DNA of 64,000 nt, from NCBI GenBank assembly GCA_031841125.1, contig CM063113.1, positions 43,988,197 to 44,052,196 on the forward strand. Direction: 5' to 3'. The notes below the pieces were generated by a model. The model saw only the letters and a program-made list of their open reading frames with translations. It was not told the origin of the DNA and did not search any database. Position 1 is the first letter of the stretch, and the number at the start of each line of letters is the position of its first letter. Both the position numbers and the translations under genes were made by a program. Source of the DNA: Acanthococcus lagerstroemiae. Taxonomy: Eukaryota; Arthropoda; Insecta; Hemiptera; Eriococcidae. Below are positions 1 to 11,799 of this stretch, in pieces.

Positions 1-370
1 AACTGACTAAACGTACTGATTAACTGACCAACTGAACGATTGACCGACTGACCGACTCACTGACCAGATTGACCGACTGCAGGCGCGGTTCCACGGGGAA
101 TGGGGAAATTCCCCACCTCCCAAACCAACAAAAAGAAAAACTGTGGGGAAGGGGGAATCTGCGGGTAAGGGAAAAATCTGTGGGGGAAGGAGGGAAACAT
201 GTGGGAGATGGGAGGAAATTTGTGATGAAAGGGAGGAAGTTTATGGAGGAGGGATAGCAGAAAATTCTCGCCCGCTTTTCCTTCTGCCATTTCCTCCCCC
301 ACAATTATCGTCTGAATCCGGGCCTGCGACTGACTGACTGGCTGACCGACTGAGTAATAGACCGATCGAC
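1..370. repeat. Degenerate GACT/GACC microsatellite, interrupted
   Basis: Positions 1-79 and about 327-370 are both built from imperfect four-base units such as GACT, GACC and AACT. The intervening 80-326 is a different kind of sequence with inverted ends, so the simplest reading is one degenerate microsatellite split by an insertion. Confidence 0.6.
80..326. mobile_element. Small hAT-like inverted-repeat element (MITE)
   Basis: The left end reads CAGGCGCGG and the complement of the right end reads CAGGCCCGG, an 8 of 9 match of the CAGG type common in hAT transposons. The element is 247 bp and has no coding capacity. Its middle (about 140-262) is a purine-rich run of imperfect repeats of about 20 bp around GGGAAAAATCTGTGGGGAAGG-like units. 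The flanks are microsatellite DNA, so an 8-bp target duplication cannot be read with certainty; CGACTG is shared on both sides. Assignment to hAT is inference from the termini only. Confidence 0.5.
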
Positions 371-1043
371 ATGTATTCTATTGCTAAGGTCTAGTTCCGT
401 TTTCAACTCAAAAATCCCCCCCCCCCAATAAAGATAGCTGGAGCCTTTCTGCAACTTTGGAATTTTGAAACGAAAACATATTGATCAGAGTATCGAAATA
501 GGGGTTAGTTGAGTTGCTCGGATCACATATCTCATCAGATTTTGAATCCAATCCTGAAGATCCACTCACAGTCCTCCAGATACTTGTCTCTTGTCCCGCA
601 CCTAGCCTCAGCCTCCCGAAATCCCTTCATGATCTTGTAAATTACCAACCTAATCCCTTCTGTTTTCACCTCCGGTTCCTTTATGCTCTTGGATGTCTTG
701 TCCTTTCTCTGCCCTCTTCACACAGTCCAATACATAGCCCAGAGAGCAGCTAGTGCTAAGTAAATTTAAAAAAAAAGTCAATTCTTTGAAGTTTAACGGC
801 CTCTTGAGACACATCATTTTTGCTTTTGTAAGAAAGGTTGGTTTGTTCGAATTTAATTTAGTGTTTTATAAGTGCAGCTGTGCGCTCGCCGGTAGAATCC
901 ATTTGCCTGAAATAGTTTACAAAATAGAAAAATTGCCGAAGGTCAGTTGCGAAACTGCATTATATCACCCCTGTACTGGGTACGGGAAACGTGACTTGAA
1001 CAACGCAGAATGCGATCGTTTTACAAAAAAACACCGCATTAGC
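371..1043. other. Anonymous non-coding stretch
   Basis: A C tract lies near 417-427 and the rest is unremarkable AT-rich sequence. The open frames here are short and resemble nothing I recognise. Confidence 0.5.
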
Positions 1044-1068
1044 AAAAAAAAAAAAAAAAAAAAAAAAA
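1044..1068 (+). repeat. A25 homopolymer
   Basis: An uninterrupted run of 25 A follows an A-rich lead-in. It could be the tail of a retroposed copy, but the sequence upstream is not recognisable and no flanking target duplication was found. Confidence 0.8.
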
Positions 1069-1429
1069 GTAGCAGGGAATGAATGATCCTTGGTGAAAGT
1101 GATCGAGATTGCTCTAGATCTCACAAGGGCTGTCATTATGTTGTTCGTCAGCATTTAGCGACAGTTCGTGTTTTTGGTGCAGTTTGGTCGTTTCGTAAAG
1201 TCTGTTGTGTTTTCGCGCCGCGTTATTGTGGCTGAGCCAATTCGAGAATCTGGTGAGTTTCACTCAGCATTTCTTGTCCTTAGGATACCTTAGGTTACGC
1301 ACTTATATGTGTAGCTATGTGCGTGTACTTAGAGGTGTGAAGCAGCCTAACGCGCGAGAGAGAAACGAACAAAGCAGAGCGAGCGAATCGGGTGTGGTGT
1401 TTGCTAGATAGGGTTTTCCTTCAGAGAGG
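1069..1429. other. Anonymous sequence leading into a GC-rich block
   Basis: Mixed-composition sequence without recognisable coding content. It becomes richer in CpG towards its right end. Confidence 0.4.
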
Positions 1430-2330
1430 CTTTGGTTGTCTGCGTTGTCAGATAGTGAGTACTACAGGGGAGGTGTCTCGGAGTTCAGCTCGAGCACTTG
1501 CTGCAGTCCTGTAGCCACCGGAAGTTGGAGGCGAACGGTTGTCTTGTGTGGTCAAAGGTGGACACTGGTGGGGGGACAGTCCTGCGGGATGTCCATTGCA
1601 CTCCTGCAGTTGGCTTTGTGTGCGGATCAGTGGATCCCGATCGGAGTCAGGGTGAGTCAGACGGCCTTCATTCACTTGTCTAGGGACACCACGGGGGAGG
1701 GTCGCGCCTGCCAGAACCTGTGGCCAGTGTAGTAGCACTAGGGGCTGCGGCCTGGTCAGGGAGCACTGTGTCACGGAGGTGGGGAGCATCCGGTCGACGG
1801 CTGAGTCAGGTGCTAGCCTCGATTGCAAGTCACAACCAGTGTTGATGCGTCAATGCGGGGGGTGGTCTACTGTCATGCATTGATGGCGCTAAGAGCGGGT
1901 GGTCAGTAGGACCACCCAGGCATGCTCTTGGGCGGCACTGGAGGGGATGCCCTCGGTGCTGGGATTGGAACCTGTAGGGCTCAATCTCGCTAAGTCAACC
2001 TGAGGAGGTGAGTGACACCTCGCACTACCAGTTGGGTGGGCTGGAGTGCGGAGCTGGGACGACTTGAACAGGAGCTCAGGGGTGTCGCACTCGCAGCTGA
2101 GAAAACACCCTCTGCATGTAGTAGCTGGTGCTGGGCTGATCACTCAGCGCTGGGGGCAGTGAGGTCATCTTGCTCAACGTTGTGCACACTGTGGATAGGA
2201 TGCTTCTGCAGGGCATACCCTGCGGGGATCCACAGCTGACAGGTGGGGCAGAGGTACTTCTGCCACTGTCGGGGACATCGCGTTGCACCTTAAGTTAGCT
2301 TTGCCAGAGGGGCAGAGCAGGGTTGGCCAG
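1430..2330. other. GC-rich block of unknown nature
   Basis: By eye this 0.9-kb block is clearly richer in G and C than the window around it and contains runs such as GGTGGGGGGACAG. Several frames stay open for 60-126 codons on both strands, which is expected from low A+T content and is not evidence of a gene. None of the translations shows a motif I recognise. It could be the 5' part of a non-LTR element, an exon or promoter island of a host transcript, or an unclassified repeat. Confidence 0.35.
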
Positions 2331-5175
2331 ACGGGCCAGATTTGTACTTGTGAATGTCCAGGAACTGGAAACCTGTGTTTTGAGATGCGTCATGGCTGGC
2401 TGTGCGAAGATGCGAGATCAGGAGTATGATCTTAGATATGATATCTTAGTGGTTAAAATTGGTGGACAAAAGTGCTCGCTTTTACAGTGTACCAGGTTGA
2501 ATTAACTATTCTGAATCCTGCCGGCTGAACCAGTACCTTGGCCTACTCATCCTGACGTGAGTTAGTATTCATTAATGTCATCATTTAGGTTTCAAAAAAA
2601 AAAGTATATCGAGATTTCTAAGAAATTCTTCTCCAGACAAATTAAATTTCGTTTATAATAGAAAATGCTCTAAAAATGTTGTGTTTTTTTTAATGCTATT
2701 ATTTTAAAATTTACAAACACTAATGTCTATGGCTTCGAGAATTTGACTTATTTGGCAATACTATAGTAGAAAGGGAATTTTTCCTATGTCAGTGCAGCCA
2801 CTCCTCTTTATCTTATTTGAAGCAAATAGTGTCTAGAACCGCAAAAATGTAACCATACTATGTACACAACCTTACACATTCCAGATCTATTTTTGGCTGG
2901 CTTGTACTATTCGCATTTTTGAAGATAGGAGTTTTTCGCTTTAGGCTATCGATATAAGGTATCCTCCTGTCAACATTTCTTGTCTTTGAAAAACCGCTAT
3001 TACGTGACAATGTTCTGAACGTGGTGTGGCCCAAAAAATATAATTTAACGGAAAACCAAGTCTGATGGCCAATAATGGACATGTAGCCCATCAATCCACA
3101 AAAGTTTCAAGTTTCTACGAATAGTTGAAAAATGGAATAAAGTTCACATTTTTGACATTTGAAACAATTGTGCGGCGACACTGTGGAGTGAAAATAGAGA
3201 CAGTGATGGCATTCAATGAGGAATATATTGGTATTGCTGTCGTTTAAAGGAAGAAAGGAAAAAGCAGAGAAAGGGAGATCTGACACACAGATATGAACGT
3301 TCTGGAGAGTTAGAGGGTTTTTTTGGTCGACTGTGGCCGCAATTTCAGAATATGGAGAGAAATTTGAAATGTTGGTGGTAAAAGTGGAAGTTTAAATTCA
3401 AGTCCCCGGCTTCTACCATTTGGTAGGAGTGGGCGACTCTGGTCCGAGTTCAGTTCCCATAAGTGAGGTAATCAGAGGGAATCTAATTAAAGCCAGTTAA
3501 GTTTGGTCACTTCATATCTCTGCTTGTCTTAATTGTTGACTCGATTACAGATGAATCTGAGTTCTCCAGATGTCCCCTAAGTTAGTTATTTTTCCTAACG
3601 GAGGGTATTGTGAAGGCCAAACCCAGTGAAAAAGAACCGATAATAAAACGAATTAGTTTCCAGTCCCAAAATACATTTCCGTTTTTGTTTGATCGGCAGC
3701 GCGGCTTAGAATTAAATCCGATTTCTGCTCTTTTCGTGTACACTATTTTCGCGCGCCAAGGCGGAAACGAAATGGTGAAATTGATATAAGGTTCAAAGAA
3801 AGCCGGCAAAAATACGAAAATCATATTTGCGAAACTTTTTCTTCGCTTCTCGAAATTTGTTTTTCTTCAAATTCCATATACTAAGAGCAAAACTGACTGT
3901 GCAACCGTCAGCAGCGCTGTGCACAGCCACTCGTTGAACGTAAATAAATATCTCGCGCCCTTGTCTGCTCTCCGGCCCCGAGCCCGACTCGCTCTCTGGA
4001 AACAGGCCTTAAACGCTAATTTGGCAAATTAATTTATATGGTAATAAAATATACCGAAAAGCACGCGAGAGCTGGCAGCGAATGCAAACTGCCTGTCAGT
4101 GAATAAGAAAAGTTCGAACTTTTCGGCCAGCGGCTTCTTCTATTCCGTTTCCGTGAATCAATGTTGGCGTAAATACGCCGAACACGGGTCGTAATTATGC
4201 GTAAATTAAAGAAAATAAACACCCGGCATAAATAATCTGGCGAAAGGAAAGTTGCGAAAAACACGACGTCGGCGATAGGGTATTAAAATTTAAAAAAAGG
4301 GGGGGGAGAAGACAAAACACCCTTGCGAAAAGGAATTAAATGTAGTTCGTTCTCGAAATAAATAGTGCGCAATTTGTTACAAGTTTCGCGATAAAATATG
4401 AAATTATCGTATTTGTCTGCGAAGTTAGCAAGTTTTGCGATGCTTCCCGCCGTCATTGTGATGCAAATGAGCTGAATAATGAACACGGCGAATGATTTTT
4501 GAAAATATCGTTGTACGGAATCGCCTCCGCCCGAGATAAAAGTCGAAGAGAAATATAATTCGAAAGATTAATTCGAAGCGCGACGTTCTTCAAGTTCGAC
4601 CAGAAATTTTCACGCTAACGTTATCCGAGCTTTTTATTTTTTATTTTTTTCTCTTAACTGTTATCCATTAACGGGTGCTTGAGGTTAATTTATCTCCGGG
4701 CCGCTAGAGCGTAATCGTGTGAAAGTACTCGCATCGCCGGGATTACTTGTGAAAGTTCACGCGCAAATTTGGGCAACGAAACACTTACACGAGCACCTAA
4801 CAGCAACATCCAGTCAATTACACAAGATGAACGGGTGTCGCCCGAGGCTCGTTGTATCTCGAAACAAAGGCACCGTTGGAACATCCGTTTCATTTTGTAA
4901 AAATTAGGTCCAAATTGAAAAAACAAAAGTTTCCTAGCTCAACATTAATTGAAAACTTGATAACGTGTGCCTCCGGGAGGTGAAAAAAGAACGCCAAAAT
5001 CCAAAATAAATACACAGCCAGCCTAAGCGCGAAGGGGAGTGGATAGTTTCCGAAGGTACTGAAAGCTCTACCAAAAAATTTGAAAATTACATACGGAGGA
5101 TGGAAGGGGAAAATATTTCTGCTTCCGTACTGTTGATAAACTATTTACGCGGCGTATGACGGACCGACCATCAAA
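2331..5175. other. Anonymous non-coding sequence
   Basis: About 2.8 kb with no supported gene. The part from about 3.6 to 5.0 kb has more CpG and more balanced composition than the low-complexity regions and shows no repeats, so it looks like single-copy intergenic or intronic DNA. A small palindrome, CTACCA-TT-TGGTAG, lies near 3414. Confidence 0.45.
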
Positions 5176-5247
5176 CAGATAGACAGCCAGATCACTGAAC
5201 AGATAGACAGCTAGAACATCGAATAGATAGACAGCCAGATAGACACC
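5176..5247. repeat. 24-bp minisatellite, three units
   Basis: Units start at 5176, 5200 and 5224 with the core CAGATAGACAGCCAGA. The three are near-identical at their starts and diverge at their ends. The spacing is exactly 24 bp, so any translation is periodic, but there is no reason to call it coding. Confidence 0.8.
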
Positions 5248-6295
5248 TAACCTGATTGTCATATTATTGGTTTGTAAACTTGCCCAAATAACCCCCCCCC
5301 CACCCCTAGGGTGGCCAGATGTTTTTTGGAAGAAAATAGTATAAAGAAAGTTTGAGAGATTCTAATAACAAACTGAAAGCCCTGATATGGTATCATTACT
5401 AGTAATACGAAGTATCGACCCCATTTGGTATCGACAGTATCGATATTCTGACAAAAAGTCGATAGTGTATCGATATTCTCTTATTGATACTTGACTTTGG
5501 AAATGTTTCTGTGCATATTTGAAATACCATCGGTGTTCGGTGCGTCGGGCTGTATCCATAACATTGAAGGAAAAAAAAATAACAGATGTCAGAAAAAATG
5601 TGAGAATCTTTACTATCATGTCATTTGTCATGAAAATAATAAATGGACGTCAACGATATAACTGAAAAATTAAAATAAAATAAAACATATATACGAGTAT
5701 AAGTAATAATAATGTAGCGTGATTTCCCGAAAAGCTAGATGTCCCGCCCAAATTTCGGAATGAGAATCCTGGAAAAATAAACTTCTTCCAAGGATCTCAC
5801 CTGTGAGAAATTTGCCGATTATCGATTGCCGACAAAGGGGGCTAATAACTCCCGAAGGGAACGTTCGGCCTACTGTCACCCTACTTATGGATGTTTAACC
5901 ACAGACCACCGGGGGTGTGGGCGAGTCCACGATGACCTCTCTTCCCGATGTACTCTACGAACGAAGTAGTGCTGAAGGGTTGAGCCATCCGGATGGACGT
6001 AAATACTTGGGAAACCACTTTTCATGTCCCTAAATGAAAAAAGGTTCACCAAAGGGAAAAATAATTTTTAAAAAGTCCAGAGATACCACGTACCATAAAT
6101 CAAATACTAGCATGGTGGTACGTCCGTGCCCTTTCGAAAAAATAAAAAATAAATAGAAAAAATAAAGTTGTTCCAAGTTCACTTCACTGAAATTACAACA
6201 ATCATGTCGAACAGTACAAAAATACGTGTATTATTAATTAATAAAATGAATGAAAAATAATTTTAACAAAATAAATAAAATAAAATGCGGCACGG
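5248..6295. other. Anonymous sequence with a C tract
   Basis: A poly-C stretch lies near 5290. Two TATCGATA octamers lie at 5438 and 5468. Nothing coding is supported. The sequence before 6296 is A-rich. Confidence 0.4.
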
Positions 6296-6305
6296 TGGAG
6301 ATACT

Positions 6306-6481
6306 CGAGGGGTCTGGTTGGCCGAGTGGATAGCGTGCTGGTTTCGGAGTCCGGAGGTCCAGGGTTCGAGCCTACGTAGCAACTCGCTACATTTCGACCT
6401 AGGCCGGCTTTTCAGCTAGACGAGAAGAGGGCTAAGGGCGGCTTCCGGGGCTCGAGTTGAGAGAAAAATTAGAAAAGAGAA
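6306..6481 (+). mobile_element. tRNA-derived SINE, full length with TSD
   Basis: The head carries an RNA polymerase III A box (TGGCCGAGTGG) and a B box (GGTTCGAGCC) at tRNA-like spacing, so the element would have been transcribed from its own internal promoter. The 176-bp body continues past the tRNA-like region into a unique part and ends in an A-rich tail. It is flanked by a 10-bp direct repeat TGGAGATACT at 6296-6305 and 6482-6491, the mark of LINE-driven integration. A second copy of the same family lies inverted at 21359-21571. The parent tRNA looks Ser/Leu-like but was not determined. SINEs of this kind borrow the enzymes of a partner LINE; which LINE is not evident. Confidence 0.88.
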
Positions 6482-6491
6482 TGGAGATACT

Positions 6492-7349
6492 TGACAGATT
6501 TGTAAATTACAGATGGAGCCAATGGCTCTTAATTCGCGATACGTCTCCCATTCGTACGCGACTAGAAAATAATCAACTGCTATCAAAATATGGGTTCAAA
6601 TTCAAAAATAAATAAAATTCATAATTGGCTGCACTGAGTGATAACAATAGGTGTGTGACAGAACATCATGGAGTAGCATCCTTTCTTCCCTAAAATTTTA
6701 GAGTAATCAAAAACAACGCAGCATCAATGGCTGGAAACAAGAAAGTTTGTATTGTGAGCACCAAGTAAAATCTGGCTGTTGGTTTCCCACGCCCCGCCGA
6801 TTTGAAAGCATTACTAAATGTGCAAGAAGTATTTGACACGCCAAATGGGAATTCGAAATACAGAATGAGCTTTCTTTGAGTGCTCTCAAAAACTGATAAG
6901 TCTTAACCAGTCAATAACTGAGGAAGGTTAAATTTATGGGATTGAAAATGAACCACCCAGGGGCAAAAAAGGAAACGCTGTTTGAGCAAAAAGTGGACAT
7001 ATTATATTCCGGTTGATTTGAGAGAATATTTTGCACGTGATTGTATAGTTAGTCGTTCTGTTCTGGAACCAGCTGCACTCTACGCCTTTAGAATCTTTCA
7101 AAATTCGCACAGCTTCCGCCTCTTTTTCACTAGTCCATTTATCTTGATCCATTAGGTCAAACTCAAAATCAGAGTCATAAGAAATAACTTCACTGGCACT
7201 GATTGCAAACAAATATTAAGAGCATTTTCGAAAGTAAAATTTCGTGCTTTTTATGAAAAACTATTTCTTTGGTTAAAGATTACCTGTAAATTTTTTAACA
7301 TGTTATTTTAATCAAAAATTGTAAAAAATATTTTTTCTGTAAAGGGGGA
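6492..7349. other. Anonymous non-coding sequence
   Basis: No recognisable gene, repeat or structure. The open frame on the minus strand at 6934-7212 is short and unlike any protein I know. Confidence 0.4.
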
Positions 7350-7870
7350 AATGCAATGCTTTTTGTCGAATATTTTTTTGCTAAAAAATGTTCTTATCGA
7401 AGAAAGAATGTGCTGTCTAATAAAAGAGGAATGATATTTTGGTTTGAAAACTGCGTTTTCAGGTAAAAACAAATGCATTGTTGATAGGAGAGGGGGGGAG
7501 TTTTCTTAATTTTTTTTTCATGAAATATTTTTGGCACAGAAATTTGTTTGGTAGGATGGTGTGGCTTGTACGAATTTTTAGTTTAAATTATCCAAGAAAT
7601 GTTTTTCCTTAGTAAGGCAATAATTTTTAACGAATATTTTTTTGCTGAAAAATTTTCTTATTGAAGAAAGAACGTGTTTTCTAATAGAAGAGGAACGATA
7701 TTTTCGTTTGAAAACCAATGCACTTTTGATGGGGGAAAAAAAGTTTTCTTAATTTTTTTTTCATGAAATATTTTTGGCATAGAAATTTGTTTTGGTAGGA
7801 TGGTGTGGCTTGTACGAACTTTTAGTTTAAATTATTCAGAAAACGTTTTTCCTCAGTAAGGCGATGCTAT
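7350..7870. repeat. Imperfect tandem duplication of about 255 bp
   Basis: Two successive blocks share landmarks in the same order. GAATATTTTTTTGCT occurs at 7368 and 7632, the segment around TTCATGAAATATTTTTGGCA occurs twice, GGTAGGATGGTGTGGCTTG occurs twice, and AGTAAGGC occurs at 7611 and 7855. Offsets of 244-264 bp show several small indels. The block is AT-rich and non-coding. Confidence 0.75.
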
Positions 7871-8520
7871 TTGCGATTACAAAAAAGGTATTCTTTGCAA
7901 AAACTTTTTTAGATTTTTGTCAACAAATATTATAATGACAGAAAATGTACGAGTATTAACAAAGAGTTTTGTGAAAAAATAAGTTTTTAGTAGGGATATA
8001 GTCATTGTAATATATGGCACAATAAACGGCCCTTTCAAAAAAAAAAAAAAAAAAAACCGTGGCTTTGGCCAAAAAATGTGTAGTTTGCCCAAAAAGTTTT
8101 TTCCCGTCGAAAAATTGGCAAAAAACATTTTACATTTGGAAAAATTCTATTTCTGATAAAATAGTTTTTCGTTAAAAAATATTAATGTTAGATTATTGTG
8201 AAGAAAATCAGTATGATTTTTGGATAATTTTCTGTAATAGTAAAGAGAATAATGTTTTGTTAGTACAAGTGTGTTTTTGGTAAAGACATATCTTATTGGC
8301 GAAGGAATTTTCTTTCTAATAAGTAGATATTCTGAAAAAAACATTAATTTTATTTTTAAAAAAGTTTTTTATACTAAAAATTGTATTTTTTTAAATGAAA
8401 ATTTCTGCCTATGTTTTTGTGAGTTTTTTTTTTTTTTTATTTATTGTGTAGTACTAGCTGTTTTCTCGGCTTATGCTGAACTATGCAAAGAAGTTAGATA
8501 AGAACAGGCTATCCGAAAAC
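7871..8520. repeat. AT-rich low-complexity sequence with an A21 tract
   Basis: Long runs of A and T dominate, including 21 A at 8037-8057 and a T tract near 8428. The short open frames on both strands are by-products of this composition. Confidence 0.6.
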
Positions 8521-11500
8521 ATTGGGAACTACAGACAGGAAGATAGTGAGCGATTAAGATGGTAATATGGAGAACAATATTAGTTCAGTGGCGGGAAAAG
8601 AGATCAGGCTGAGAAGAACTGTAATTCGATCTTCTTGGTTGGACGCTCAAAGCTGGCAAGAAAAAGAGTTCTTGTGAAAAATAAATAAATAAAATAAGAA
8701 TGAGTACAGGAAAGAATACGATCTTAGCAGAAATGTTTAGTCTTAAAATGTCGGTGAAGAATTTTTTGGCAGATATTAATCTTGCAGTTAGTTAGTAACA
8801 TACATGACTCAAAAAAATTAAAACTTGCCATACTTTTCCTAACTTTGTTATTGAAGAAGTGGATGATGTTCTTTTACCAATGGAAAATTTCCCGCGTACA
8901 GTTTCGTAATATTTCGTTGGATATTATTGAATCGTGTCGAAAACTGATTTTCTCACTTTATTATCATTATTATTTAGTTTAGAATCCTACGAAAGGTCCT
9001 TCTAACACTTATTCTCTTTGGCTGAGTCAAGTGTCCGAGGAATATCTCGAGGCCCTAGTTTAGGTACCCCACGAGAAATTGTGTGTGCTTGGCTGAATTG
9101 ATTCATGATGCTAGTGTTACTGGTCCACTATATGTACTTTATAATTTATACATCAAGTGTATATTGTATTTAAAAGTATAATAAGTGAAATACGTAAAAT
9201 ATCGTCAAGCATACCCTAATAGAGATTTTCTATATTCTGTGTATAAATAAACATATATATTTTTTTTATGTGCACTTTTAAACAAAGCATTTTCATCTGT
9301 AGCATATTCTTACTGACCATCCCGAGCACTAACTGCTCATAGCCATCGAGTCTGATTTTTCGAAGACCTATTTTTAGCTGTCCTAACATTCCATTGGCAA
9401 AGAACGTTTTTTTGTCACTGTACAAAATTACCTTCTCTTCTCAAGTTAATTGAGACGAATGCCGAGCTTATTCGAAATGCTAACAATGCTGCTATCATGT
9501 CTCGGAGATTATTTGAAGACAAAGCGTTTTATTTCAAATTAAATTAAAACTCTTGCCCACGTCGAGTGGGAAGTAAGAGTTCATTTTTATTAGAGGAAAA
9601 AAAGTCCAACAAGTAGAAAGGTAATCTGAGTCGGACATGGAGTGTTTCAGCGAAATACGAAAAAGTTAATATAAGACTACGGTTTCACAGTAGAAGTTAA
9701 AACTTAATTATTTACTGAGAACGATTATTTTTATTCAGATTTTTCAGTTAATTTGGGAGATACGTGCGAATTGTTTTTTCGGGTAAATTTCATTATGGGC
9801 ATAATTTTTTTGCTTCAAGTGAGAACGTATTTCCTGTGAAAAAATAATACCTATACTTAGCTCAGTGTTTAACGTTCATTACAGAACACAATTTGTACAG
9901 TTACAACAAGCGAATCAAAAAAAGTTTTCATCTGCTTTGATTTCTTCGTGTTATTGTGAACGAACAAAAAAAAAAAAGAGAATTTAATTACAGACTTTCG
10001 CTTTACTTGACATAAGATATTTCTTCGGTGAGTGGAACAATTGATGGAGCAAAATGCGAAACCATCAAAAAAGATCCGGGCCGTCTCGATGTTTTTTTGT
10101 TTTTTTCTAAGCCTGTAAAAGTTGGCTGCTGAACGGCTGTTGAGCAAAAAAGTTCGAAGTACATTTTCAGACTCGTTTCATGGAAATCTTTTTTCTATTT
10201 GAACTATTCGAGTTCGCTCTAAAAGCTCAAGACTGTTGGCGCGTACATCGTAATATAATGTTGTAATAGCGTAGTATTCTATAGGTAGTATTTCTCAGGT
10301 TCTTAGTGCTTTTTGGGGGCATGTACGGAAAACGTATTGAAGGACAGGTGTGCTTCGAATAATGATTAAAAAGTTCGGATTACTTCTGTATTCACCTTTC
10401 CCATGGATGAAAAAATTGAAAAATTAATGATAAAAGTTTCGAGCAAATTTTTATCATTACGAATATCTCCGACTTGAAGATTCTTTGGTTTGCCGTTATT
10501 ATCAAAACTTTTATAGAGTGTTTCTCTTTCCAGCCTACTTCAGCGGAAGGGTGGAGTAGGAAAAAAGTACGAAAAAAAAAATTGGAATTTCTTCTGATTT
10601 TCTCTTGAGGAGAGTCGTGTTGGTTCGTTGCTGTGACCGAATAGAGAGCAATCTCTGAAAGTATTGACTTTTAGGGCTGTATAGGTACATATTATTGACT
10701 ATAATAGAGGTATGAGACCTGTTGACCATTCTGCTGGTTCCGTTTGTTCTCTGTCTTAACATAACCTATAGAGTGAATGCCTACTATGAACACTTAAAAT
10801 TCACTCTCACATTCCACTAGGGTGAGCAGAAAGGTTTTTATACCTGATCTTTCCCCATTATAACTACTCAAAGACTCTATGGTGGGATCAACATGTAATT
10901 CATTAATTTTTTGACAATTTCCTCTCCCTCTCCCCACTTACAGCTTGTGGCGCTATGTTGAAAAATGAATCAGAAACTTTTGTATCCTAAATGATAACGT
11001 GAATTATAGGACATTCAAATTAGGATAAAAGTAGACAAAGAAAGGAATTAACTATAATGAACTATTTTTTGAAAATTAGAACCCACGAGATAGTCATTAC
11101 ACTCATCTAACCTGCTCAAGAACGCCGAAGTTTATAAAATCCGTATGGAGCGAGATGAAATTTTTGAAGTTAATATCGTAATTTATTGTAAAAATAGTAA
11201 AAGAAATTTCGGAAAAAATACACATTTTTACTTTGGTTAGTTTTACTGGTTTTGCGCAAATTTTTTCATATGAAGCGGCGCTCCATCTGGAAACTCCCAT
11301 GTAGAGCAACTGCTTCTCGCTCCATATGGGTTCGGCGCCAATGGACCTGGTAATTCTTTTAAGGGTGTTTCATGCCCCCTTTCTCACAAAAGGGGAATAT
11401 CTCAAAAATTTCAAGACCTATCGAATTTTTGACAAAAAAATTTGAAGCAACTATTCTTCTTCGCAGATTTTTTAAAATAAAATTGGTTTTTTTACGCTCG

Positions 11501-11799
11501 TTTGTATCTGACACCAAATCGGGGTTCAAAATAACCCTTTGTAGGACCACAAACTTATTCAGGCCTTATAAAAAAAAGTAACAATATTTTGACTTCTTTC
11601 TAGAGTTTTGGGAATGGTAGGTAGTGATGTAAATTTTGCACTCCATAGCCATTCATTCCTGAGAATTTTCCATTCCCTTGCTTCCACGCTTCTGATAACA
11701 ATTGATAATGAAATTATGTGTCTTTATTTTTCAGTGACTTGAGAAAGGACCTAGAGTACATCTTTCCGAACTCCTATAAATGTGAAAAATTGAACTAAT
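8521..11799. other. Anonymous non-coding sequence
   Basis: About 3.3 kb of AT-rich DNA with no supported gene and no clear repeat. It contains several homopolymer runs. I see nothing further to annotate. Confidence 0.45.

Noticed and set aside
702..1082. Plus-strand frame ending in a Lys run
   Set aside because: The Lys run is the poly-A tract at 1044-1068; no domain or codon pattern supports coding.
1448..1828. 126-codon minus-strand frame in the GC-rich block
   Set aside because: Long frames on several strands at once are expected from the composition; no recognisable motif.
5068..5262. Frame with repeated VYLF-DLAVYLF residues
   Set aside because: A translation artefact of the 24-bp minisatellite.
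5438..5475. Pair of TATCGATA octamers resembling insect DRE promoter motifs
   Set aside because: The same octamer occurs elsewhere in non-coding parts of the window and no transcript start or gene is visible nearby.
6309..6380. Functional tRNA gene
   Set aside because: The A and B boxes are part of a dispersed SINE with a long non-tRNA body, tail and target duplication; the cloverleaf is not convincing.
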